From Nitrososphaerota archaeon (GTDB taxonomy: Archaea; Thermoproteota; Nitrososphaeria; Nitrososphaerales; Nitrosopumilaceae): 21,598 nucleotides of DNA. This document shows, piece after piece, positions 1-7,267 of the stretch. Position 1 is the first letter of the stretch. Every line of letters begins with the position of its first letter. The stretch is taken from NCBI GenBank assembly GCA_016126025.1, contig JAEFDA010000086.1, forward strand, positions 1-21,598, read 5' to 3'. Both the position numbers and the translations under genes were made by a program. Below the pieces are notes generated by a model. That model did not search any database and was not told the DNA's origin. It saw only the letters and a program-made list of their open reading frames with translations.

Positions 1-11
1 CAAGGCCCACA

Positions 12-788
12 CTAGGCGCCCCGGCGGCGCTTGGCGGCCCGCGCCATGCCCGCCGCCGCGGCGCCGGCCGCCACGCCGCCGTCTATGTTCACGACCGTAA
101 GCCCCAGGGCGCAGCTCTGCAGCATGGAAGCCAAGGCGGCCACGCCCCCCGCCCCGTACCCGTATCCCACCGACACGGGCACGCCAATCACCGGCACGTC
201 CACCATGCTGGCCACCACGGTGGCCAGCGCCCCCTCCATTCCGGCGGCCACCACTATACAGTCCACATCCTCCCGCACCATCTCCTTCAGCACGGGAAAT
301 ATGCGGTGCAGGCCGGCCACGCCCACGTCATACCTGCATATGGTGCGGCAGCGCATCGCGGCACACACCAGCCTCGCCTCCTCGGCAACCGGAATGTCCG
401 AGGTCCCCGCGGTGAGTATTCCCACCAGGCCTTCGGCCGGCGTCGGCCTCTCCTTCCACACCAGCATGGTGCCGGAGTTTCGGCCCACGTCCGCGTCCAA
501 CCCCAAGCCACCGCAAAAGGAGACCACCTCGTCCAGATGGTCAGGCCGTATGCGCGACACCACCAGCGGCTCGTCCTTGGGGTACCGCTCTATTATGGCC
601 TTGATGTCGGCCAGCTCCTTTGACTCGGCGTACACCACCTCGGGAACGCCCCGCCGGTGTGAGCGGCCCACGTCCAACCGCGCCATGTTCTCCAGTTCCT
701 CTATCGAGTACAACGACAGCATCTCCCGGGCCCGGGCGGCGTTTATGCTGCCGGACTCCAGAGATCTTAGAATCTCGTCCAGATCCAA
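12..788 (-). CDS. larB: LarB, nicotinate adenine dinucleotide carboxylase/hydrolase of nickel-pincer cofactor synthesis
   Basis: The 258-residue protein has a PurE-like carboxylase core in its C-terminal half and matches LarB in length and motifs: GVPEVVY (48-54), AGTSDIPVAEEA (127-138), DVGVAGLHR (154-162), GMEGAL (183-188), PVSVGYG (204-210) and SCALGLTVVNIDGG (225-238). In LarB the enzyme carboxylates the pyridine ring of nicotinate adenine dinucleotide and releases AMP, the first step to the NPN cofactor. Cys226 and Glu185 are my best matches to the reported catalytic Cys and Glu. The start is TTG at 788; the first internal ATG would remove 22 N-terminal residues. It begins 14 bases after the malate dehydrogenase stop, so the two genes probably share a transcript. 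No strong ribosome-binding site is visible in that gap. PurE of purine synthesis is less likely because of the N-terminal extension and the Lar neighbours. Confidence 0.9.
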   Translation of the reverse strand: MDLDEILRSLESGSINAARAREMLSLYSIEELENMARLDVGRSHRRGVPEVVYAESKELADIKAIIERYPKDEPLVVSRIRPDHLDEVVSFCGGLGLDADVGRNSGTMLVWKERPTPAEGLVGILTAGTSDIPVAEEARLVCAAMRCRTICRYDVGVAGLHRIFPVLKEMVREDVDCIVVAAGMEGALATVVASMVDVPVIGVPVSVGYGYGAGGVAALASMLQSCALGLTVVNIDGGVAAGAAAAGMARAAKRRRGA

Positions 789-802
789 GGGCGCGTCAGA
801 TC

Positions 803-1717
803 CTACAGCGGCAGGGCCGATATGGCCGATCTTACGTTCTGGACCCCGGCGTCAAAGACGCGGCGTTCCGCCTCGTTCAAGTCCAGCTCCACTATATGCT
901 CTATGCCGTTGCGTCCCACGACCGCCGGAACCCCGATGGAGACGTTGGAGTGCCCGTACTCCCCGTCCAGGTATGCCGATACCGGTATGACATCCCGGCG
1001 GTTCGTCATTATCGACTCCACTATGGTGGATATGGCGTTGCCCGGGGCGTGGACGGTCGCCCCTTTCAGCTCGATAACCTTGGCGGCCACGCCGCGGGTC
1101 TTTGATACCAGATCGTCCATCTCGGCAGCGGTGAGCAGGTCTTGGAGCGGTATGCCCGAGACGGAGCTGAACCGTGGAAGGGGCAGCATCTGTTCCCCGT
1201 GCTCTCCTATGACCAGGGCCCGGATTGACTTCCGGGAGTAGTTCACTACCTCGTGGATGAACTGCCGGAACCTGGACAGGTCCAGCATGTTTCCCATGCC
1301 CAGCACCCGGTCTCTGGCAAACCCGGAGACCTGGTACGTAACGTACGCCATCGGGTCCAGCGGGTTCGTAACCGGCACTATTATTGAGTCTGGGGCGTAC
1401 TTTTTGATGTTCTCCGCAACGCTCCTCACTATTCCCGCGTTTATCTTTAGCAGGTCCATGCGGGTCATGCCCGGCTTTCTCCCAGAACCGGCCACCACGA
1501 CCACCACATCAGAACCCACCATGTCCGCATAGTTGTTGGAGCCCCGCACCTCCACGTCTATGCCCTGCTCGGAGAGCATGTGGCTTATGTCCATGGCCTC
1601 CCCCTGCGGCAGCCCGTCCACAACGTCCAGCAGCAGGATGCTCTCGTCGGCCTTTCGGAGGGCCGAGAATAGTGCGGCGTCCCCGCCCACCTTGCCCGAG
1701 CCAACTATGGTCAGCAT
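803..1717 (-). CDS. mdh: Malate dehydrogenase (LDH-like MDH family)
   Basis: NAD-dependent 2-hydroxyacid dehydrogenase of 304 residues, expected to interconvert malate and oxaloacetate in the cytoplasm. It shows a Rossmann dinucleotide loop GSGKVGG (6-12), Asp31 after strand 2 (favours NAD over NADP), the substrate loop GRKPGMTR (79-86) with two Arg, VTNPLDP (116-122), the Asp146/Arg149 pair in LDLSR and the catalytic His173 in GEHGE. Arg80 in the loop before PGMTR is typical of malate rather than lactate specificity. I start the gene at ATG 1717 instead of an upstream in-frame ATG at 1741, because a TTTAATT box lies 28 bases before 1717, as expected for a leaderless message, and because the Rossmann strand then begins at residue 2. 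larB follows 14 bases downstream. This link of a 2-hydroxyacid enzyme with NPN synthesis may be functional. Confidence 0.9.
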   Translation of the reverse strand: MLTIVGSGKVGGDAALFSALRKADESILLLDVVDGLPQGEAMDISHMLSEQGIDVEVRGSNNYADMVGSDVVVVVAGSGRKPGMTRMDLLKINAGIVRSVAENIKKYAPDSIIVPVTNPLDPMAYVTYQVSGFARDRVLGMGNMLDLSRFRQFIHEVVNYSRKSIRALVIGEHGEQMLPLPRFSSVSGIPLQDLLTAAEMDDLVSKTRGVAAKVIELKGATVHAPGNAISTIVESIMTNRRDVIPVSAYLDGEYGHSNVSIGVPAVVGRNGIEHIVELDLNEAERRVFDAGVQNVRSAISALPL

Positions 1718-1741
1718 GGCGTAGCAGCCATGATCAAGCAC

Positions 1742-1748
1742 AATTAAA
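1742..1748 (-). promoter_or_regulatory. TATA box of mdh-larB
   Basis: The minus strand reads TTTAATT, centred 28 bases upstream of ATG 1717. This is the normal archaeal spacing from box to transcription start, so the mRNA would begin at or next to the start codon. Confidence 0.6.
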
Positions 1749-1749
1749 C

Positions 1750-2312
1750 CTACCCGACACGACCGCCAGGAATACCCACGTAGCGGTTCGGGCCAAACCC
1801 GTGGATTGCCAAAATATCGGCGCCTGCCTCATGACCGGCCCCACACGGCGCCCCGCGGCTCCCATGCATGGTATGGCCGGACCGCGCCCGGCTTGGAAAA
1901 CCAACGGGCGCACCAGACGCTAATAACTTGACGGTCCGCAGACCGGGTTCGCGCTTGGCCAACCCGCGCGTCGGCTCCGGATTAGGCGCAAAGTGCGGCC
2001 ATACCCAAACTACCGCAAGAATGACAGTGCGGAAACGGCACCATTCCCACAATGATTCGCCACCATACTTGTGTCAGATCTAAGGCGGCTGCAACGCCGG
2101 CGGGCGATGTCGCAATGTGCGGCACCAGCGCTTTAGGGGATACGGTTTGTGGAAAAAAGCTACCGCCCGAAGACGGCATGGGCGGCACGCTGTCCGAAAC
2201 ACCGGCTTGTCGGGGCGTGCCCATACGCCCGGAGCAGGCGCGGGTTGCCATAGCGCCACCACCACGTTCCGGCATTCCCGGAAACGGCAGGGCGGCCGAT
2301 GCCATTGCAGAA
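1750..2312. other. Gene-free stretch between divergent mdh-larB and larC operons
   Basis: About 560 bases separate the two divergent promoters. Short open frames exist on both strands (for example 1750-2052 minus and 2052-2321 plus), but their translations show no recognisable domain, signal peptide or conserved motif, and they lack promoters at leaderless spacing. I found no tRNA T-arm, CRISPR-like repeat or clear hairpin with a T-tract. A run of six A at 2153-2158 would be a T-tract for a minus-strand transcript, but nothing else supports one. The length is unusual for this compact window, so degraded coding sequence or an unrecognised RNA is possible. Confidence 0.5.
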
Positions 2313-2313
2313 C

Positions 2314-2319
2314 TTATAT
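2314..2319 (+). promoter_or_regulatory. TATA box of larC-larE-cysteine desulfurase operon
   Basis: TTATAT centred about 27 bases before ATG 2344. It supports leaderless transcription and decides the larC start against an in-frame ATG at 2299, which lies upstream of this box. Confidence 0.65.
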
Positions 2320-2343
2320 GAATTTGCCGGCCACGCCAGAGCC

Positions 2344-3555
2344 ATGGTACTGGTTGTGGATCCGCGGGGCGCCGGCATATCCGGTGACATGATGCTGGCC
2401 GCCCTGGTGGACATGGGCGCCGACGGCGGCGCCATATCCGACGGCGTCACAGAATGTATCAGGTATCTGGACGGCTCTGCCGTAGACAGCATGATATTTC
2501 GCACCGAGCACCGGAGCGGCATAAGGTGCACCCGGTTGGAACTGGAGACGCGGGATCCTCCCTCCAGACCGGCGGCCGAGATGGTACGCGCCATATGCGA
2601 CTCGGCATCACGCTTGGGACTCTCAGAGAAGGCCGCAGCGTTTGCCCGGCGCAGCATAGAATCGCTGGTATCCGCCGAGTCGCGCATACACGGCGTCCCC
2701 CGCGATTCCACACGGCTGCACGAGGCCGCCTCCGCCGACACGCTGGTGGACATAGTCGGTACCGCCGCCGCCTTGGACCAGATCAAAGCCTTGGACGACC
2801 AGATAATTACGATGCCGGTCAACGTCGGCGGCGGCTCGGTGACCTTCTCGCACGGCACCGCTCCCAACCCAGCCCCCGCCGTCTTGGAGATACTGAAAGA
2901 TGCCGGGGTGGCCATGGTCGGCGGCGACATAGACGCCGAGACTGCCACCCCCACCGGCGCATGCATGCTGGCGGGCCTGCGGGCCGCATCGCGGCCGTTC
3001 TACCCCCGGATGGTGGCGGAGCGCACCGGGTACGGCGCCGGATCCCGGGATCATGCGGGGGTGGCCAACGTGCTGGTACTGGCGCAGGGCCCCGCCGGTG
3101 TGGGTACGGAGGCCGTATGCGTGCTGGAGACCAACATAGACGATGCCACCGGGGAGACCATCGGCGGCGCCATATCCGAGATCATGAAGGCCGGGGCGCT
3201 GGATGCGGCGGCATACCCGGGCATAGGCAAGAAGGGAAGGGCGTCCCACCTCCTCTCGGTGCTGTGCCCGCCCGACGTCGCCGACTCGATGATACGCACC
3301 ATAATGCGCCAGACCGGCACCCTGGGTGTCCGCGTCACCTCCACCGACAGGGTGGTCCTGCCCCGGGAGGTGCGCCGCATCAAGGCCGACATAAACGGCG
3401 CCGAGTATGTGTTCCGCTACAAGGTACGCACGCACATGGGAGAGACGGACTTTAAGATAGAGTACGACGACATAGCCGAGGCGTCGGCGGGATCCGGCAT
3501 GGGCCCCCTGCGGGTGGAGCGGCTGGTCAGGAGACGGATTGAGGACCATAGCTGA
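2344..3555 (+). CDS. larC: LarC, nickel insertase for the pincer nucleotide cofactor
   Basis: The 403-residue protein matches LarC, the CTP-dependent cyclometallase that inserts nickel into the pyridinium dithiocarboxylate nucleotide. Visible family motifs are VVDPRGAGISGDMMLAAL (4-21), RLHEAASADTLVDIVG (124-139, HE pair at 126-127), TPTGA (202-206), LETNIDDATGE (261-271) and GKKGRASH (295-302). The family N-terminus usually reads FDPFAGISGDM, so the Arg-Gly variant here is a local difference. In Lactiplantibacillus plantarum LarC is made from two frames by programmed frameshifting; here it is a single uninterrupted frame. The start at 2344 is chosen from the TATA box 27 bases upstream and from the family N-terminus. 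The 3' end overlaps larE by 17 bases, indicating co-translation in one operon. Confidence 0.92.
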   Translation: MVLVVDPRGAGISGDMMLAALVDMGADGGAISDGVTECIRYLDGSAVDSMIFRTEHRSGIRCTRLELETRDPPSRPAAEMVRAICDSASRLGLSEKAAAFARRSIESLVSAESRIHGVPRDSTRLHEAASADTLVDIVGTAAALDQIKALDDQIITMPVNVGGGSVTFSHGTAPNPAPAVLEILKDAGVAMVGGDIDAETATPTGACMLAGLRAASRPFYPRMVAERTGYGAGSRDHAGVANVLVLAQGPAGVGTEAVCVLETNIDDATGETIGGAISEIMKAGALDAAAYPGIGKKGRASHLLSVLCPPDVADSMIRTIMRQTGTLGVRVTSTDRVVLPREVRRIKADINGAEYVFRYKVRTHMGETDFKIEYDDIAEASAGSGMGPLRVERLVRRRIEDHS

Positions 3556-4321
3556 CCTGCGGGGGTGGTTCGCCGGCACCGGTCCCGTGCTGGTGGCGCT
3601 CTCCGGAGGGGTGGACAGCGCCCTGGTGGCATACGCCGCCCATACGTCCGGCGTCCCGTCGGCGGCGGTGACGGCCGACTACAGGACCCTGGCCGAAGAG
3701 GAGCTGGAGTCCGCCAGGTCGGTGGCTGCCCAGATAGGCATGACACACCACATCATGGAATACGACGAGCTGGCCGACGAGGAGTTCGCCCGCAACGGCA
3801 GCGACCGCTGCTACCACTGCCGCGCGCAGTTGGGCGAGAGGCTGCTCTCCCTGGCCGCCGAAGCCGGGTACCGCACCGTGGTTGACGGCACCAACTCTGA
3901 TGACATATCCGAGTACAGGCCCGGCATAGCGGCCATGCACGGGTATGGGATCAGGAGCCCCCTGCTGGAGATCGGCGTGCCCAAGCGCCATGTCCGGGAG
4001 ATGGCGCGCGAGGCGGGCCTGTCTGTGCACAACCGTCCGTCCAACTCGTGCCTGGCATCCCGCATACCCTGGGGAAGGCGGGTGACTGCCCAGCTGCTGG
4101 CCCGCATCGAGATGGGGGAGAGGTACGTGCGCCAGGCCATACCCGACGGCCCGGTCCGCGTCCGGGACATGGACGGCGTGGCGCGCATAGAGGTCTCCAA
4201 GGGAGCGATACCCGCGCTGGAGAGCGAGATGCGGCGCATATCCCCAAGGCTGCTGGCCCTGGGGTTCCATAAGGCCGAGATAAACCCGGCCGGGTACACC
4301 ACGGGGGGCGCCAACCCATGA
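3539..4321 (+). CDS. larE: LarE, ATP-dependent sulfur transferase of pincer cofactor synthesis
   Basis: The 260-residue PP-loop ATPase matches LarE, which adenylylates the carboxylates of the LarB product and converts them to thiocarboxylates. The ATP loop SGGVDS is at 22-27, GTNSDD at 117-122, and the LarE signature NSCLASRIPWG at 169-179. Cys171 is the position of the sacrificial cysteine of L. plantarum LarE (Cys176 there). The protein has only two other cysteines, C91 and C94, in RCYHCR. Three cysteines would suit the iron-sulfur type of LarE, which recycles sulfide instead of destroying its own cysteine; this is an inference. The start is TTG at 3539, with AGGAG five bases upstream inside larC. 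The stop codon shares four bases with the start of the cysteine desulfurase gene. Confidence 0.92.
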   Translation: MRTIADLRGWFAGTGPVLVALSGGVDSALVAYAAHTSGVPSAAVTADYRTLAEEELESARSVAAQIGMTHHIMEYDELADEEFARNGSDRCYHCRAQLGERLLSLAAEAGYRTVVDGTNSDDISEYRPGIAAMHGYGIRSPLLEIGVPKRHVREMAREAGLSVHNRPSNSCLASRIPWGRRVTAQLLARIEMGERYVRQAIPDGPVRVRDMDGVARIEVSKGAIPALESEMRRISPRLLALGFHKAEINPAGYTTGGANP

Positions 4322-5448
4322 TATACATGGACAACGCCGCATCCAGCCCCCTGCGCCCCGAGGTGCTGGAGGCCATGCTCCCATACATGAGGAGCGTGGG
4401 CAACCCCTCCTCCATACACCGCGACGGCAGATCGGCCCGCAGGGGGGTGGAGGGCGCCCGCAGGCATGTGGCGTCACTCCTCAACGCCGACCCCTCCGAG
4501 ATACTGTTCACCTCCGGCGGTACGGAGGCCAACAACACGGCCCTGCGGGGGGCCTCAGGCGGTCGCCTCATAACCACCAGCATAGAGCACGAGTCGGTGC
4601 TGGAGCCGTGCCGCGCGCAGACGCGCCCCGTCACGTATCTGAAGCCGGACGGCAGCGGCACCATATCCCCCGAAACCCTGGACGAGTCGCTCTCCGAGCC
4701 GGCTACACTGGTGAGCATAATGACGGCCAACAACGAGGTGGGCACCATACAGGACGTGCGCGCGCTGGCCGGCATATGCAGGCGGCACGGCGCCATATTC
4801 CACACGGACATGGTCCAGGCCGCCGGCAAGATCCCCGTGGACGTCAGGTCGTGGGGAGTCGACATGGCCTCCGTCTCCGCCCACAAGATCGGCGGCCCCA
4901 TGGGCGTCGGGGCGCTGTACGTCCGGGCCGGTACCGAACTGGAGCCGCTGGTGCTGGGGGGCGGCCAAGAGTCCGGGATGCGGTCGGGCACCGAGAATGT
5001 CGCCGGCATAGTGGGGTTTGGGGAGGCGTGCCGGCTGGCCCGCGCCGAGATGTCCAGAAACGTGCCATACGTCTCGTCCCTCCGCGACGAGCTGGTCGCG
5101 CGCCTGCTGGAGATATCCCACTCGGTGCTGAATGGCCACCCCGCCTCCAGGCTGCCGGGCAACGCCCACCTGGCCTTTCTGGGCGTCAGCGGCGAGGATC
5201 TGATAATCAAGCTGGACGAGAACGGAATAGCCGCCTCCACCGGTTCGGCCTGCTCCGTCCACACCCAAAAGGAGTCCCACGTGCTCCGGGCCATGGGCCT
5301 CCCCGCCGAGACCATATCCAGCTCGCTCCGGCTCACCCTAGGGCCGCAGAACACCGCCGGGGAGGTAGCGGAGGTGGCCGAAGCCATGCCGCGCATAGTC
5401 TCGGAGCTGAGGTCCGTCTCCCCGCTCAGGGGAAGATACGGGTTCTGA
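4318..5448 (+). CDS. Cysteine desulfurase (NifS/IscS family)
   Basis: PLP-dependent enzyme of 376 residues that takes sulfur from cysteine as an enzyme-bound persulfide. Key positions are His91, the NNEVGT motif (138-143), Asp164 and Gln167 in HTDMVQAAGK, the PLP lysine Lys190 in SAHKIGGP, the RSGTENV motif (222-228), and the catalytic cysteine Cys312 in TGSACS. Length and motifs are normal for the NifS/IscS group. It begins inside the last codons of larE (ATGA overlap), so it is translationally coupled to a sulfur transferase. That makes sulfur supply to LarE the most likely local role, although it may also serve Fe-S cluster and tRNA thiolation as a housekeeping enzyme. Its 3' end overlaps the convergent PEFG protein gene by 23 bases. 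Confidence 0.93.
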   Translation: MIYMDNAASSPLRPEVLEAMLPYMRSVGNPSSIHRDGRSARRGVEGARRHVASLLNADPSEILFTSGGTEANNTALRGASGGRLITTSIEHESVLEPCRAQTRPVTYLKPDGSGTISPETLDESLSEPATLVSIMTANNEVGTIQDVRALAGICRRHGAIFHTDMVQAAGKIPVDVRSWGVDMASVSAHKIGGPMGVGALYVRAGTELEPLVLGGGQESGMRSGTENVAGIVGFGEACRLARAEMSRNVPYVSSLRDELVARLLEISHSVLNGHPASRLPGNAHLAFLGVSGEDLIIKLDENGIAASTGSACSVHTQKESHVLRAMGLPAETISSSLRLTLGPQNTAGEVAEVAEAMPRIVSELRSVSPLRGRYGF

Positions 5449-6220
5449 GCCTCGATGCGGCCACCGCGCCGCCCACGGCCACCAGCAGGACGGCCACCGC
5501 GCCGAACTCTGGCACCACCGCGGTTCCGATCACCAGTATCTCGGAGGTCCCCGGCGGAAAGGCCACCCAGATGCGGCGCACGTCGGATGCTGCATCGCGC
5601 TCCACGTATTGGAGGGGCTGGTCGCCGGCGAGCACTATGAACTCGGTATCGTCTCCGGCGTCGGTGGCGTTTATGTACTGTCGGGGCAGGTCCAGCAGCA
5701 GGTCTCCACCGCGGTCCGACTCCATCTCCACCAGAATCGCCATGTTGTCATAGTCCACCACCATCCGGTCCACCGTCCCTCCGCGTATGGCATACCCCAA
5801 ATCGAAGGTGCCGCCCCGCCCGTCGGCCACCTCTATCTGCCTGGTGGGAGCGTCTGCGTCCTCGGCCACATACTCGAACTCCCGGCTTATGTTGTCAGAG
5901 CCGTACCACACCCGCACAATGTACGAGCCGCTATTCTCCCAGTTCGGGCCCCCGGAGCTCACCCGGCGCGCAAAGCTGCCGTCGGCGGCCACCTCGAACT
6001 GATCCACCATAATCACATCGTCACGATACAGTACCTTCATCTGCATCTGCTCTCCGGGCAGCACGGTGGAGACGCTCCCCCACACCACCACATCGTCCCC
6101 CAGCATGTACGAGTCCCTGTCCGTACTCAGCATGATGGGGTTCTCCTGCGCCACGGCAGGCAGCGTCAATGCTGCAATCAAGGCCGGCGCGGCCATCATG
6201 GCCAGGCATACCGCGTTCAT
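5426..6220 (-). CDS. PEFG-CTERM secreted surface protein 1
   Basis: Exported protein of 264 residues with unknown specific role. A signal peptide (about 1-24, ending AVAQ) is followed by a beta-rich segment with SYMLGDDVVVWGSV (37-50), resembling macroglobulin-like adhesion domains. Next comes a second domain with the LDLPR and FPPGTSEILVIGT segments (177-233). The C-terminus has PEFG at 237-240, a hydrophobic helix and basic residues. PEFG-CTERM is a known thaumarchaeal sorting signal thought to be recognised by an archaeosortase, so the mature protein is probably processed and anchored at the cell surface. Start ATG 6220 lies about 27 bases after an AT-rich box. It is the most divergent of the four PEFG proteins in the window: its tail ends in RLRTRIFP instead of the ARSRL-type tail of the others. 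Confidence 0.85.
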   Translation of the reverse strand: MNAVCLAMMAAPALIAALTLPAVAQENPIMLSTDRDSYMLGDDVVVWGSVSTVLPGEQMQMKVLYRDDVIMVDQFEVAADGSFARRVSSGGPNWENSGSYIVRVWYGSDNISREFEYVAEDADAPTRQIEVADGRGGTFDLGYAIRGGTVDRMVVDYDNMAILVEMESDRGGDLLLDLPRQYINATDAGDDTEFIVLAGDQPLQYVERDAASDVRRIWVAFPPGTSEILVIGTAVVPEFGAVAVLLVAVGGAVAASRLRTRIFP

Positions 6221-6240
6221 GGACAGCCTTATCTCACGTA

Positions 6241-6254
6241 ATTATTATAATATT
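6241..6254 (-). promoter_or_regulatory. TATA box of PEFG protein 1
   Basis: A 14-base A/T-only run whose TTATAA core (6245-6250) is centred 27 bases upstream of ATG 6220, the leaderless spacing. Confidence 0.6.
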
Positions 6255-6319
6255 GTCATACATACCGACGCCAACTCGGGCAGTGCGGGTGCGGCGGCCC
6301 GACACCCCCGCACGGGACT

Positions 6320-6338
6320 GAAAAAGTGGCAAAAAATG
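6320..6338 (-). terminator. Oligo-T terminator of PEFG protein 2
   Basis: The minus strand carries two T-runs (six and five T) just after the stop codon of the 6340-7191 gene. Archaeal RNA polymerase terminates on such T-runs without needing a hairpin. Confidence 0.5.
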
Positions 6339-6339
6339 A

Positions 6340-7191
6340 CTATATCCGGGGAACCAGACCCAGCCGGGATCTAGCCGATACTACAATTATGGACACCAGC
6401 GCAACGGCCAGTACAGCGGCCGCGACGGCGCCAAACTCGGGAATCACCTTTGCTGCGAAGAACTCTATGGACTCGGCGCCCGCCGGGAAGTAGACGTGCA
6501 CCGACTGGCCGTCAATCATGACGTCGTCAGACTCCTCGCCGTCCACCAGCACCAGAAACACCTCCTCCAGCACCTCGACGGGGAACGTCACTGAGAGCTT
6601 TCCGTTGTCATCAGCCGTGATGTGCAGTATTAGGGACGTGTCCCCCTGGTTTACCGTGGCTCCGGTGACCATGCCCCCTTCGATCTCATACTCCAGACAG
6701 ACATCCTCTATGGCAACCATGGACATGCCGCAGTCGGCGACCTCCATGACGGAGGAGGTACTGGTCAGCATGAACTGTGCCTTGTTGTCCTTGGATGGGT
6801 GGCCGTACTGCGCCAAGACCTGGTATATGCCCGTCTCAGACCACGACTCGGATGCCACCTGGATCTCAAACTCGTTGTTCTCGTCCGGGGCCAGCTGGTT
6901 CACCCATACTATATTGCCGCTGGGGGAATGTATCTTGATGGTGACAGGTACGTCGGCGGCGGTGTGCGCCACGTGGCCGGTAATCGTTATGACGTCGCCC
7001 GTACCATAGGTGGCCTGATCCAGCCACACCGACAAAGGTACGGCGTTCAGGACCGCCTCCTCGGCCAGCTCCCGCGGGTCCCCTTCGCAGTTGGGGCACG
7101 CGGGGTTGAGTTGCGCAAAGGCGGAACCGGCGCCCAGCAGGCCCGCAGCCGCCACTACCGCAAAGAGTGAATATGTCGTACAAGTATTCAT
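6340..7191 (-). CDS. PEFG-CTERM secreted surface protein 2
   Basis: Exported protein of 283 residues. The signal peptide (about 1-26, cut after SAFA) is followed by a CPNC motif at 32-35, then an MG2-like beta domain with TYGTGDVITITGHV (61-74) and SPSGNIVWVNQ (89-99). A second domain has VTFPVEV, FLVLVDGEESDD (212-223) and FPAGAESIEF (235-244). The tail has PEFG (251-254), a transmembrane helix and ARSRLGLVPRI. Four cysteines (32, 35, 154, 165) could form two disulfides in the secreted protein. It shares its architecture with PEFG proteins 1 and 4. The start ATG 7191 lies 29 bases downstream of a TATTTAT box. The function is unknown; a surface-layer or adhesion role is an inference from the domain type and sorting signal. 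Confidence 0.87.
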   Translation of the reverse strand: MNTCTTYSLFAVVAAAGLLGAGSAFAQLNPACPNCEGDPRELAEEAVLNAVPLSVWLDQATYGTGDVITITGHVAHTAADVPVTIKIHSPSGNIVWVNQLAPDENNEFEIQVASESWSETGIYQVLAQYGHPSKDNKAQFMLTSTSSVMEVADCGMSMVAIEDVCLEYEIEGGMVTGATVNQGDTSLILHITADDNGKLSVTFPVEVLEEVFLVLVDGEESDDVMIDGQSVHVYFPAGAESIEFFAAKVIPEFGAVAAAVLAVALVSIIVVSARSRLGLVPRI

Positions 7192-7216
7192 GTTGTATCA
7201 AGCGACGGGGCGTCTC

Positions 7217-7223
7217 TATTTAT
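7217..7223 (-). promoter_or_regulatory. TATA box of PEFG protein 2
   Basis: The minus strand reads ATAAATA, centred 29 bases before ATG 7191. Confidence 0.55.
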
Positions 7224-7260
7224 GTATACTTCATATGGATATACTGAACAAATGAAGAAT

Positions 7261-7267
7261 TAAAAAA
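7261..7267 (-). terminator. Oligo-T terminator of PEFG protein 3
   Basis: Six consecutive T on the minus strand directly after the TAG stop of the 7268-8107 gene. Confidence 0.5.

Noticed and set aside
12..788. PurE (purine biosynthesis) instead of LarB
   Set aside because: The core is PurE-like, but the protein is too long, has the LarB N-terminal extension, and lies beside larC and larE.
803..1717. Lactate dehydrogenase as the identity of mdh
   Set aside because: The substrate loop GRKPGMTR carries Arg where lactate dehydrogenases usually have Gln. Malate is the better call, although the family can be promiscuous.
2454..3455. A 333-codon plus-strand frame inside larC
   Set aside because: The translation is Arg/Gly/His-rich, as expected for a shifted frame of GC-rich DNA, while the larC frame carries all family motifs.
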